50,116 nt of DNA, from assembly GCA_002840405.1 (NCBI GenBank), contig PHAR01000006.1, positions 259,409 through 309,524 of the forward strand, given 5' to 3'. Under the pieces are notes generated by a model. The model had not been told where the DNA came from. It saw only the letters and a list, made by a program, of their open reading frames with translations, and did not search any database. A program made the position numbers and the translations under genes. Of this stretch, positions 22,489-30,843 are shown piece by piece. How positions within the stretch are numbered: the stretch's first letter is position 1; every line of letters starts with the position of its first letter. The DNA is from Deltaproteobacteria bacterium HGW-Deltaproteobacteria-8. Lineage in GTDB: Bacteria > Desulfobacterota > Desulfovibrionia > Desulfovibrionales > Desulfovibrionaceae.

Positions 22489-22656
22489 ATGCTCGCACTC
22501 ACCGTTGTCCACGACTTTGGCCCCTACACCAGGGGCGACAAGATCACCGACCCGGCGCTGATCGCCGAGATCAAGGATTCCGAGAACCACGCCAACGTGG
22601 TGCAGGTCGATGTCCCCGATGCGCCTGATGCGCCGAAGGCCCGCGCGAAGTCCTGA
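22489..22656 (+). CDS. Small hypothetical protein before the sheath gene
   Basis: A 55-residue protein with a GAGGAGAAA ribosome site. The core, VVHDFGPYTRGDKITDPALI, resembles short domains that also end the 115-residue head protein at 20214, so it may be a minor structural or assembly factor. The C-terminus is Pro/Ala/Lys-rich. Followed by a terminator. Confidence 0.6.
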   Translation: MLALTVVHDFGPYTRGDKITDPALIAEIKDSENHANVVQVDVPDAPDAPKARAKS

Positions 22657-22685
22657 CGGCTCCGCGACCAACCAACAACAGCCGA

Positions 22686-22710
22686 AAGCCGCCTCATGGG
22701 CGGCTTTTTT
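22686..22710 (+). terminator. Terminator before the tail sheath gene
   Basis: GCCGCC/GGCGGC stem with a five-base loop, then TTTTTT, 30 bases after the preceding stop. It divides head/neck from tail genes. Confidence 0.88.
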
Positions 22711-22737
22711 ATGCGCATCGCATAGAGGAGGCCAGCC

Positions 22738-24282
22738 ATGCCTGTGACTCAGCAGGGCCAGATCAACACGACCGCGTTGGTCGTGCCGGACCTTTACGTC
22801 CAGATCGTCCCGCCCCAGACCCAGTACATCAACGGCGTGCCGACCAACATTCTCGGCATCGTCGGCACCGCCAGCTGGGGCCCCACGAACAGCCCGACGG
22901 TGGTCGGCAACCTGGCGCAGTACGCGGCCATTTTCGGCCCCGTCATGGCCCGGATCTATGACATGGGCACGGCCTTGGCCGCGGCCGTCATGCAGGGAGC
23001 CAACAACTTCCACGTCGTGCGCGTGACCGACGGCACCGACACTGCGGCCCTGATCGCGGTCCTGACCAACTGCATCACCTTCACCAGCAAGTACACCGGC
23101 ACCTTCGGTAACCAGATCACCGTCACCGTGGGCCCCGGCTCTCAGAGTGGCACGCAGAAGGTTGTCGTCGCCGCCCCTGGGCTCGTGCCGGAGTGCTTTG
23201 ACAACATCGGCCTTGGCCTCACCGCAAACGCCCTGTGGGTCGCCATCGCTGCGGCCATCAACGGCGGGACGAATGCCCTGCGCGGTCCGTCTCAGCTCAT
23301 CGTGGCCTCGGCCGGCGTGGGCGTCACCGCACCCGTGTCGACTGCCACGACCTACACCCTGGCCACCGGCACGGACGGGGCCTCGACCATCACCTCCTCG
23401 GTGCTCCTGGGCGTCGACACCGTGCCGCGCAAGGGCATGTACGCTCTGCGCAACACCGGGGCGAGCGTGGCCATGCTGGCCGACGCCTCGGACAGCACCT
23501 CGTGGGCTGCGCAGATCGCTTTCGGCCTGGCCGAGGGCATCTACATGATCCTCACCGGCCCGTCCGGCGACACCATCAGCAACGCCGTGACCGTGAAGGG
23601 CACCGCTGGTGTCGACAGCTACGCCGCGAAGCTCCTGTTCGGCGACTGGGTCTACTGGCTGGACACCTACAACAACCAGCTGCGCCTGATCAGCCCGCAG
23701 GGGTTCATCGCTGGCCTTCTGGCGAACCTGAGCCCGCAGAACAGCACGCTCAACAAGCAGTTGCAGGGCATCGTGGGCACCCAGAAGACCTACGCGAACC
23801 AGCAGTACAGCTCGGCTGAGCTCCAGCTGCTCGGCTCGGCTGGGATCGACCTGATCACCAACCCGGTGCCCGGCGGGAGCTACTTCGGGGCGCGCTTCGG
23901 CCACAACACGTCGAGCAACCCCATGGTGCACGGCGACAACTACACCCGCATGACCAACTACATCGCCTACACGCTGAACGGCGGCATGGGCGGCTTCGTT
24001 GGCAAGCTGCAGAGCCCGACCGTGCGCCAGCAGGCTCAGGACACCATCAGCGCGTTCCTGTCGAACCTGCAGCAGCAGGGCATGATCGGCGACGCTAACG
24101 GCGGCGCGGCGTTCAGCGTGGTCCTGGACAAGACCAACAACCCGCCTTCGCGGGTGGCCCTGGGCTACATGCAGTGCGACGTGAAGGTGAAGTACCTGAG
24201 CGTCATCGAGTTCTTCCTCATCAACGTGGAAGGCGGCCAGAGCGTCCAGGTCTCCAAGCCCGCGACCCAGTTCGCGGCCTAG
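22738..24282 (+). CDS. Contractile tail sheath protein
   Basis: A 514-residue sheath protein. The opening (ILGIVGTASWGPTNSP, about 38-53) is the typical sheath start in which the protein defines one subunit edge. The C-terminal region includes VKYLSVIEFFLINVEGGQS, the conserved core strand set. Between about 110 and 230 lies a Thr/Ser/Gly-rich insert, probably a surface domain. It wraps the tail tube and contracts on host contact. Flanked by terminators, so strongly expressed. Confidence 0.93.
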   Translation: MPVTQQGQINTTALVVPDLYVQIVPPQTQYINGVPTNILGIVGTASWGPTNSPTVVGNLAQYAAIFGPVMARIYDMGTALAAAVMQGANNFHVVRVTDGTDTAALIAVLTNCITFTSKYTGTFGNQITVTVGPGSQSGTQKVVVAAPGLVPECFDNIGLGLTANALWVAIAAAINGGTNALRGPSQLIVASAGVGVTAPVSTATTYTLATGTDGASTITSSVLLGVDTVPRKGMYALRNTGASVAMLADASDSTSWAAQIAFGLAEGIYMILTGPSGDTISNAVTVKGTAGVDSYAAKLLFGDWVYWLDTYNNQLRLISPQGFIAGLLANLSPQNSTLNKQLQGIVGTQKTYANQQYSSAELQLLGSAGIDLITNPVPGGSYFGARFGHNTSSNPMVHGDNYTRMTNYIAYTLNGGMGGFVGKLQSPTVRQQAQDTISAFLSNLQQQGMIGDANGGAAFSVVLDKTNNPPSRVALGYMQCDVKVKYLSVIEFFLINVEGGQSVQVSKPATQFAA

Positions 24283-24298
24283 TAGCACAACACCAGAA

Positions 24299-24327
24299 GG
24301 GGGGCCCACACGGCCCCCCTCACTTTT
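24299..24327 (+). terminator. Hairpin after the sheath gene, weak T-run
   Basis: A perfect eight-base GC stem, GGGGGGCC/GGCCCCCC, with a five-base loop, then TCACTTTT. Probably a partial terminator or mRNA end-protector that favours sheath expression. Confidence 0.65.
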
Positions 24328-24339
24328 CTGGAGGAAACC

Positions 24340-24771
24340 ATGCCGGTCAACGGATTCACTGTCGGCAGAGACGTCACTCTGACCATCATCACCTCGAGCG
24401 GGCCGCTCAACCTGAGCCTGATCACCAGCTTCAAGTCCAAGCAGGACACCTCGGAGCAGAAGGTCAAAGGCCTGGACGGCATCACCCGTCACGCCAGGTT
24501 CTACGACGGCTGGTCGGGCAGCTTCAGCCTCGACCGCATGAACTCGAACGTCGACGACTACTTCGCTCAGCTCGAAGACAACTACTTCATGGGCATCAAC
24601 GAGTTGCCTTGCACCATCACCGAGACCATCCAGGAAGTGGACGGCTCCGTGAGCCAGTACCGCTACACCAACGTGCTGCTGAAGCTCGACGATGCTGGCG
24701 ACTACTCCGGCGACAAGACCGTCAAGCAGTCGATCAGCTTCGTGGCCTCGCGCCGCCAGCAGACCGCCTAG
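24340..24771 (+). CDS. Tail tube protein
   Basis: A 143-residue protein immediately after the sheath, matching tube proteins in size and strand-rich pattern (TLTIITSSGPLNLSLITSFK, then WSGSFSLDRMNSNVDDYF). Tube proteins stack into the channel inside the sheath. A GGAGGAAA ribosome site precedes it and the chaperone gene begins ten bases after its stop. Confidence 0.85.
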   Translation: MPVNGFTVGRDVTLTIITSSGPLNLSLITSFKSKQDTSEQKVKGLDGITRHARFYDGWSGSFSLDRMNSNVDDYFAQLEDNYFMGINELPCTITETIQEVDGSVSQYRYTNVLLKLDDAGDYSGDKTVKQSISFVASRRQQTA

Positions 24772-24781
24772 AGGAACCATC

Positions 24782-25150
24782 ATGACAAAAGTCACTGTTA
24801 ATCCGACCCCCAGCGAGCAGATCGTGAAGGCCGCCAGCGCCGACGTGCTGGTCACCGACAAGCGCGGCCGTTCCTTCAAGCTCAAGAAGCCCGGCGTGCT
24901 GGCCCAGTTCCGCCTTGTGGAGGCCCTGGGCGACGTGGCCAAGAACGAAGTCTACATGGGCATGGTGCTGCCCCTGATCTTCATCGTGGCCATCGACGAC
25001 GACCCCGTTGTGCAGCCCGCCAGCAAGCTCCAGGTGGAGGCCCTGATCCAGCGCCTGGACGAAGACGGCATTGAGGCCGTCATGAACGGCGTGCAGGAGC
25101 ACTTCGGGCAGGCCGACCCCGCGGCCTCTAAAAAAAAATCCGAGGGATAG
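24782..25150 (+). CDS. Tail assembly chaperone, short form (G-like)
   Basis: A 122-residue acidic protein with a soluble domain (SFKLKKPGVLAQFRLVEAL, then VLPLIFIVAIDDDP) and a tail ending SKKKSEG. Between tube and tape-measure genes sits the universal tail-chaperone slot, which typically encodes two proteins by frameshifting. The zero-frame stop is at 25148, 12 codons downstream of the A9 run start minus the run itself (AAA AAA AAA TCC GAG GGA TAG). The short form should coat the tape measure during tail assembly. Confidence 0.85.
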   Translation: MTKVTVNPTPSEQIVKAASADVLVTDKRGRSFKLKKPGVLAQFRLVEALGDVAKNEVYMGMVLPLIFIVAIDDDPVVQPASKLQVEALIQRLDEDGIEAVMNGVQEHFGQADPAASKKKSEG

Positions 25151-25323
25151 CCACTTCGGAGCCCATCCGCGAGGCCCTGCTCCTGGTGCAGCACGGCGTT
25201 CCCTTTGACCTGGCGTTCCAACTCGATGACGAAACCCGCGCGGGCTTCTGCATCGCCTTCTGCGAAATGGAGGGGGCGCGCTTCAACTGGAACAGCATGC
25301 AGTTCGAGGAGAGGGCCGAGTGA
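24782..25323 (+). CDS. Tail assembly chaperone, -1 frameshift fusion (GT-like)
   Basis: After the A9 run the -1 frame stays open for 62 codons to a TGA at 25321, and has no plausible start of its own. The fusion would be 180 residues: the short form up to its Lys run, then an extension reading IRGIATSEPIREALLLVQHG and ending FNWNSMQFEERAE. The extension looks like a genuine small domain. Its stop overlaps the next gene's start as TGATG, which is hard to explain unless ribosomes reach it. This mirrors lambda G/GT and P2 E/E+E'. Confidence 0.8.
25130..25138 (+). promoter_or_regulatory. A9 slippery site for -1 frameshifting
   Basis: Nine consecutive A read as AAA AAA AAA in the zero frame, containing the classic A-AAA-AAA heptamer. 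It lies six codons before the zero-frame stop (counting from its first codon), in an otherwise GC-rich gene where such a run is unexpected. Confidence 0.8.
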
Positions 25324-25820
25324 TGATGGAATTCGACAGCATGGCGGACCTTGCCCACCACCTCATGCAAGAGACCGTGGGCGGCCTGATCCATGTGAAG
25401 AAGGGCCTCGAGGCCGCTGCCGTGTTGCTTGAGGAGACCGCAAAGGAAGAGATCGGCCACTACCAAGAGGCCATCGGCCCCTTTGACTCCTGGGCCCCCC
25501 TGGCCGAGAGCACTGAGGCTCGCAAGGCCGCCAAGGGCTACCCGCCGGACTCCCCGCTCTTGGCCACGGGCGCGATGCGCGACAGCATCACCCACGAGAC
25601 CGAGGGCTGGGAGGCCACGGTCGGTTCGACCGACCCGAAGATGGTCTACCACGAGTTCGGGACGGCCAGAATCCCGCCGCGCCCCGTGTTCGGGACTGCG
25701 CTCTACAAGAAGCTGGCCAAGGTGCAGAAGCTCATCGGCAATGCGGCCGTTTCCGGATTCGTCGGCGGCGACCCCATACACCCGAGCCTGGGCTACGACA
25801 TCGAAGGCTCACCGGAATAA
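25323..25820 (+). CDS. HK97-gp10-like / virion morphogenesis protein
   Basis: A 165-residue protein. It contains KEEIGHYQEAIGPFDSWAPL, then DSPLLATGAMRDSI and the hallmark YHEFGTARIPPRPVF (about 114-128) of the gp10/Mu gpG-like group that takes part in tail completion. The start at 25323 is set by a GAGGAGAGG ribosome site and its overlap with the frameshifted chaperone stop. Its place between chaperone and tape measure is unusual; it is more often upstream of the sheath. Confidence 0.8.
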   Translation: MMEFDSMADLAHHLMQETVGGLIHVKKGLEAAAVLLEETAKEEIGHYQEAIGPFDSWAPLAESTEARKAAKGYPPDSPLLATGAMRDSITHETEGWEATVGSTDPKMVYHEFGTARIPPRPVFGTALYKKLAKVQKLIGNAAVSGFVGGDPIHPSLGYDIEGSPE

Positions 25821-25844
25821 AGCCTCCCGGCGAGGAGAACGCCC

Positions 25845-27719
25845 ATGTCCTTTGCATATTCTGTCGCGATCAAGCTCAGCGTCGCGAACCTTGCCAGCCA
25901 GGGCGTGAAGCTCCTCGCCACCGACCTCCTGACTGCCCATGGCGCGGCCACCAAGCTCGAGGACAAGCTCAAGGCCCTCAAGATGATGGCCGTCGGCTAT
26001 GGAATGTCCAAGGTCGGCAGCGGCATCCTCGGGTTCCTCGAGAAGTCCGTCGACGCCAGCAAGGAGTACACCCGGCAACTGTCCCTGATGAACGCGGCCG
26101 GCATGACCCAAAAGGACATCGCCGAGGCCACGGCCGCGGCCTGGAAGACGTCGAAGGAAGTCATCACCAGCAGCGCGGCCGACAACCTGACCTCCCTGCG
26201 CGAGCTGCGCACCGTGTTCGGCAAAGACCACATGCACGAGGCCTATTCGATCCTACCGACGGTGATGCGCACCAAAGCCATCCTGGAGGCCCTGACGGGC
26301 AAGGAACAGCACGGCGTGGCCTTCGACATGGTGAAGGCCATCGAACTGCGCACGTCCGGCATCATGACCCCTGAGCGCATGCAGTCCAACGCCGACCTGA
26401 TGGCCCGCACCCTGATGGCCATGGGCGGAACTCTTGACGTCCGCGACTTCCACTCGACCCTGAAGCAGGCCAAGATGTCGGCTTTCGGGCTGTCCGACGA
26501 CTTCGTTTACAAGTACCTGCCCACCTTCATGCAGGAGGTGAAGACGAGCGGCGGCGGTTCTGGCGGCGGCGCCATGACCGCGGGCACGGCGCTGATGACC
26601 ACCTACCGGGCGCTAGTGCAGGGCGTCATCAAGAAGTCCGCCATCCCGGTGTGGGAAGAGCTCGGCCTCATCAGCCCCAAGGACGTGGTGCGCAACTCCA
26701 CCGGGGCCTTGCAGTTGAAGCCCGGTGCGGTCAAGGACGTCCAGCTTTTCCAGTCCAACCCCTACGAGTGGGCGAACACCGTGCTGGCCCCGGCTATCGC
26801 CAAGTACGGAGCCGCGCACAATCTGAACCGCGAACAGGTCCTGGCGGCCATGTTCGGCGACAGGAACTCGCAATTCTTCCTCAACACCTTGATCGGGAAG
26901 TCTGCGCAGTTCGAGCGCGACAAGAGCCTGATCGAGACCGGCGGCGGCAGCAAGGAGACCTACGAAAAGCTGCTGCAGACGAATCCCCAGCTCGCGCACC
27001 AGGCGTTGCAGGCCCAGTGGCAAAACATTCAGGCCCGCATTGGGTTCGAGGTGCTTCCGCGCCTCATCCCCTACATGATCAAGTTCGCCGACACCTTGGA
27101 CAGCGTCTCGCAGTGGATGCAGAACCATGGGACCGCAACCACGGCCTTGGTCTTCGGACTTGGCGGCCTCGGCCTGGCCCTGTCCGTGCTGGGCAAGGTG
27201 CTGATGGCGGCCGGACTGATCAAGTTCCTGGGCATGGGCCCGATGATCGGCACGGCGCTCCGGGTCATCGGCACCGGGATCATGTTCGTCGGCCGGGCAC
27301 TCCTGATGAACCCGATTGGGTTGGTCATCACGGCCATCGCGGCTGCGGCCTACCTGCTCTGGAAGAACTGGGACTACGTCGGCCCGAAGCTGCAGGCGGC
27401 CTGGGATACCATCAAGTCGGCCGTCGGGGCCCTGTCTGACTGGCTGCGCTCGAAGTGGGAGTGGATCAAGTCCTTCCTGCCGAGCAGCTGGTTCAGCGGG
27501 GCGGACAAGTCCGGCACGGCGCGCTCTGGCGGCAGCCCGTACATCTCCACCAAGGCGTCTCACCCTATCCAGGTTTCGACCAAGATCAGCCTGGACGGAC
27601 GCAGGGTGGCCGAGGCGGTTACGAATCATCAAGTACGTGCGGCCCACAAGCCCTACGGCGGATCTGCCGTCGACACCACCATGGGGCTCCCGACTGTCGG
27701 GCTTGCCTATGCCGACTAG
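25845..27719 (+). CDS. Tail tape measure protein
   Basis: A 624-residue protein. Helical from end to end, with a Gly-rich stretch at about 228-238, a hydrophobic membrane-like region at about 425-505 (LVFGLGGLGLALSVLGKVLM, then LLMNPIGLVITAIAAAAYLL), and the family wording LWKNWDYVGPKLQAAWDTIK just after. Tape measures set tail length and cross the inner membrane with the DNA. This one is short, implying a short contractile tail (roughly 90 nm by the usual rule of about 1.5 angstrom per residue; estimate only). Confidence 0.92.
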   Translation: MSFAYSVAIKLSVANLASQGVKLLATDLLTAHGAATKLEDKLKALKMMAVGYGMSKVGSGILGFLEKSVDASKEYTRQLSLMNAAGMTQKDIAEATAAAWKTSKEVITSSAADNLTSLRELRTVFGKDHMHEAYSILPTVMRTKAILEALTGKEQHGVAFDMVKAIELRTSGIMTPERMQSNADLMARTLMAMGGTLDVRDFHSTLKQAKMSAFGLSDDFVYKYLPTFMQEVKTSGGGSGGGAMTAGTALMTTYRALVQGVIKKSAIPVWEELGLISPKDVVRNSTGALQLKPGAVKDVQLFQSNPYEWANTVLAPAIAKYGAAHNLNREQVLAAMFGDRNSQFFLNTLIGKSAQFERDKSLIETGGGSKETYEKLLQTNPQLAHQALQAQWQNIQARIGFEVLPRLIPYMIKFADTLDSVSQWMQNHGTATTALVFGLGGLGLALSVLGKVLMAAGLIKFLGMGPMIGTALRVIGTGIMFVGRALLMNPIGLVITAIAAAAYLLWKNWDYVGPKLQAAWDTIKSAVGALSDWLRSKWEWIKSFLPSSWFSGADKSGTARSGGSPYISTKASHPIQVSTKISLDGRRVAEAVTNHQVRAAHKPYGGSAVDTTMGLPTVGLAYAD

Positions 27720-27731
27720 GAGCGTGCGGTC

Positions 27732-28703
27732 ATGAAACGAGACACCATCCTCTCGATCGGTCAATTCGAGTTCGGCCGCTTCGAGTTCTCGGGCATGGAG
27801 ATCCCGCCGAGCATTCAGTTCGGGGGCTCCCAGCACATGGCCAAGCACGAGATGATCGGCGGAACGCGCGTCATCGACTGCCTGGGCCGGTCCGAGAAGC
27901 CCTTGGAGTGGTCCGGGCTCTTCCAGGGCCCCACGGCGGTGCAGCGCGCCCGCTATCTTGACGGCCTGCGGGTGGCTGGCAACGACCTGCTGCTTACCTG
28001 GGGAGAGTTCCGCTACACGGTTGTCATCAAGGAATTCTCGGCCACCTACGAGCGGTTCTACCAGGTGCCGTACCACATCTCTTGCGAGGTGGTGGAGGAC
28101 CTGGTGCAGCCGTTGCGGCGGATCGCGATGCCGCCCATCGACCAGGCCATCGCAGACGACCTCGCCGCGGCCCAGGCCAGCGGCGACACCATCGCAGACT
28201 GCACGCTTTCGGGGCTCCTGAACACGCTCGACTCGGCCATCAAGAACGTGAGCACCTTCGCCCGGGCAGCGCAGAGCACGATTCAGAGTGTCTTACAGCC
28301 CATCGCCGCTGTGCAGGCCAGGGTGAAGCTCCTGATTGCATCCACGACGAATGCCATGGGCAACGTGACGACCTTCGGCGGGGTGCTCCCCGGAAACAAG
28401 GTGTCGGTCGCAGCGTCCAAGCTGAGCAGCCAGATCACGGGGACCGCCAAGCTCGGCGCGCTGCAGAACCTGCTCGCCGTGACCGGCCGCATGAACGGGA
28501 ACATCGGCGCCATCAACACCCCCGGCAACACGCAGACCGTGGCCGGGGGGAACATGTTCAGCATCGCGCAGAAGCAATACGGCGATCAGAACGGCTGGAC
28601 CGGCATCGCCAAGGCCAACAACACGACGGACCCTTTTATTCAGGGCACCAAGACACTCACTATCCCGCCCCAGCCTGACACGACTGGCGGCGTTCCGCAG
28701 TAG
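27732..28703 (+). CDS. Baseplate/tail hub protein with C-terminal LysM
   Basis: A 323-residue protein. The N-terminal domain (residues 1-130: FEFSGMEIPPSIQFGGSQHM..., YVVxK-type core) is the DNA-circularisation/gp-N-like fold found at this position in Mu-like tails. The C-terminus (about 272-318) is a LysM-like domain reading GGNMFSIAQKQYGDQNGW and ending in TKTLTIPPQPD. LysM binds peptidoglycan glycan chains, which would suit a hub that touches the cell wall. Between the two is an Ala/Ser-rich helical linker. Confidence 0.8.
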   Translation: MKRDTILSIGQFEFGRFEFSGMEIPPSIQFGGSQHMAKHEMIGGTRVIDCLGRSEKPLEWSGLFQGPTAVQRARYLDGLRVAGNDLLLTWGEFRYTVVIKEFSATYERFYQVPYHISCEVVEDLVQPLRRIAMPPIDQAIADDLAAAQASGDTIADCTLSGLLNTLDSAIKNVSTFARAAQSTIQSVLQPIAAVQARVKLLIASTTNAMGNVTTFGGVLPGNKVSVAASKLSSQITGTAKLGALQNLLAVTGRMNGNIGAINTPGNTQTVAGGNMFSIAQKQYGDQNGWTGIAKANNTTDPFIQGTKTLTIPPQPDTTGGVPQ

Positions 28704-28711
28704 GGGCCCCC

Positions 28712-29842
28712 ATGCTGAATCACGTCCCGGCACTTTCCGCCGTCCGGCTCCCCCGGGGCATGGTCAAGCTCAACGGCCAGCCCATCACCGGGTGGGTGGA
28801 GTGGGAAGTCGACAACAACGCCCACTATCAGGCCGACACCTGGCGCGTGACCTTCGCCGCGGCTGCGCTGCCCATCGCCAAAAACGCGGCATGGCTGACC
28901 GCGCAGGCCGACTTGACCGTGGAGCTGCTGGCCGGGTTTCCGGCCGACCCGAGGGCCTATGACGCGAGCGAACTGACGAGCTTCATCATCGGGCGCGCCG
29001 ACGACATGACCTTCGACCCGGCCAAGAACGTGATAGAGCTCTCCGGACGCGACTACACGAGCCAGTTCATCGACGCGAAGACCACGGAGAAGTTCGCCAA
29101 CAAGACGGCCTCTCAGATCGCGCAGATACTGGCTGCCCGGCACAACATGACCTGCAACACGGTGCCCACCAAGGCCCTGGCGGGCACGTACTACCAAATC
29201 GACCACGCCACGATGGCCGACGAGCGGACCGAGTGGGATCTGCTCGTCTGGCTGGCGCGGATGTGCCAGTACAGCGTGTTCGTCACAGGCACCGTGCTCA
29301 ACTTCGTCCCTCAGCTCGACCCCGAAAAGGGCGACAAATACATCATCAAGTGGCAGGCCCCGACCCCAGAGTGCGCATCGCCCACGGCCAACGTGGAGCG
29401 CATCCGCTTTTCGCGGAACCTGACCATCGCGAAGGACGTGATCGTCATCGTGAAAAGCTGGAACGCCAAGCAGAAGAAGGCGTTCTCGGTCACCGCCAGG
29501 GCGACGAAAAGCAAGAACAAGGTGACGCGCAATTCCAAGGTGCCCTATGGGCAGCCGCAGACCTACAGCTACACGATCCCCGGCCTGACGCACCAGGCGG
29601 CCCTGGAAAAGGCGCAGAACATCCTGGCCGACATCAGCAAGCACGAGATGCGCATGGACTCCACGCTTCCCGGTGACGGCATCCTGAGCACGCAGACGCT
29701 GGTGCAGGTGGTCGGGACCGAGACGGCCTTCGATCAGGTGTACTACCCGGAGAGCGTGATCCGGTCGCTGTCCCTGCATGAGGGCTACAAAATGGAGCTG
29801 CGCGCCAAGAACCACAGCCCGGAAACGACGGTGACCATATGA
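28712..29842 (+). CDS. Baseplate hub protein (gpD / Mu gp44-like)
   Basis: A 376-residue hub protein of the P2 gpD/Mu gp44 group, forming the ring that joins the spike to the tube. Family features include the strand-rich first domain (VRLPRGMVKLNGQPITGWVEW), LSGRDYTSQFIDAKT and EWDLLVWLARMCQYSVFVTG. The stop overlaps the start of the spike gene (ATGA). Confidence 0.88.
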   Translation: MLNHVPALSAVRLPRGMVKLNGQPITGWVEWEVDNNAHYQADTWRVTFAAAALPIAKNAAWLTAQADLTVELLAGFPADPRAYDASELTSFIIGRADDMTFDPAKNVIELSGRDYTSQFIDAKTTEKFANKTASQIAQILAARHNMTCNTVPTKALAGTYYQIDHATMADERTEWDLLVWLARMCQYSVFVTGTVLNFVPQLDPEKGDKYIIKWQAPTPECASPTANVERIRFSRNLTIAKDVIVIVKSWNAKQKKAFSVTARATKSKNKVTRNSKVPYGQPQTYSYTIPGLTHQAALEKAQNILADISKHEMRMDSTLPGDGILSTQTLVQVVGTETAFDQVYYPESVIRSLSLHEGYKMELRAKNHSPETTVTI

Positions 29843-30462
29843 GAGGCGGCGCAAGACTCCAAGACGCTTGGCGCAGACAGGCCTCGGCGCACGGGAACAC
29901 CCGCGCGGACTCTCGCATGGGCCTCGTGACCAGCTACGACCCCGACGCCTACGCCGTGAAGGTGCAGATCATGCCCGAGGGCGCGGAGACCGGGTGGCTT
30001 CCCCTGGCCTGCCCCTGGATCGGCAACGGCTGGGGCCTCTTCTGCCCGCCCTCCATCGGCGACATGATCGAGGTCGAGTTCCAAGAGGGCAGCCCGCAGG
30101 CCGGCCACGCCGACATGCGATTTTACAACGACTCGGACCGCCCACTGCCTTGCCCTTCCGGCGAATTCTGGCTGGTGCACAAGTCGGGCAGCCTGCTCAA
30201 GTTTCACAACGACGGCACGGTGGAGCTCCACGCAGCTACGGCCATCAACAGCAGTGCGCCGCTCTGGACGCACACCGGGGACATGATGATCCACGGGCAT
30301 GTGACGGGTGACGGAGGCCTGGCCATGTCGGGCGGCTCCGGGGCCTCGGTCCAGGTTTCCGGCTCCATAAACGCCACGGGCGACGTGGTGGGCGGCTCCA
30401 TCAGCCTGGACCACCACACCCACACCGACCCGCAGGGCGGCAACACCGGAGGCCCGACCTGA
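29839..30462 (+). CDS. Baseplate spike protein (gpV-like)
   Basis: A 207-residue spike. An N-terminal OB-type region (GLVTSYDPDAYAVKVQIMPE, about 27-46; then WIGNGWGLFCPPSIGDMIEV) is followed by a Gly/Ser-rich strand repeat that should form the beta-helical needle. It ends in HHTHTDPQGGNTGGPT, the His-rich apex that holds an iron ion in P2 gpV and phi92 gp138. It punctures the outer membrane on contraction. Start and stop overlap both neighbours. Confidence 0.9.
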   Translation: MRGGARLQDAWRRQASAHGNTRADSRMGLVTSYDPDAYAVKVQIMPEGAETGWLPLACPWIGNGWGLFCPPSIGDMIEVEFQEGSPQAGHADMRFYNDSDRPLPCPSGEFWLVHKSGSLLKFHNDGTVELHAATAINSSAPLWTHTGDMMIHGHVTGDGGLAMSGGSGASVQVSGSINATGDVVGGSISLDHHTHTDPQGGNTGGPT

Positions 30463-30836
30463 TGAAAGACCTCTACCACTACTGGGGCAACGACCTGCAA
30501 CGCGGGAACACTGGCGACCTGATGCCGGTGAGCGACACCGTGCGCGGCCAGCAGCGCATCATCCGCAGGCTGCTGACCAACCCGGGCGACTACATCTTCC
30601 AGCCCGACTATGGCGCAGGCCTCCCGGCCTACATCGGCCAGACCATGGACATGGGCAAGGTGCTCTCGCTCATCCGGTCGCAGATCAGCCTTGAAGACTG
30701 CGTGGCGCAGAGCCCGGCGCCGGAGATCACCATCAAGCAGCTGCCCACGGAGCTGAGCGGCTTCACCGTGACCATCGCATACAACGACGCGGTGACGAAC
30801 ACCCCGCAGATCCTGTCCTTCAACGTCACGAGGTAG
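30462..30836 (+). CDS. Baseplate wedge protein, gp25/gpW-like
   Basis: A 124-residue gp25-family wedge protein, with GQQRIIRRLLTNPGDYIFQPDYG (about 25-47), the conserved gp25 signature. It binds sheath start and gpJ in the baseplate. The older name lysozyme-like refers to fold history; no lytic activity is expected. TGATG overlap with the spike gene. Confidence 0.88.
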   Translation: MKDLYHYWGNDLQRGNTGDLMPVSDTVRGQQRIIRRLLTNPGDYIFQPDYGAGLPAYIGQTMDMGKVLSLIRSQISLEDCVAQSPAPEITIKQLPTELSGFTVTIAYNDAVTNTPQILSFNVTR

Positions 30837-30843
30837 GCCGCGC

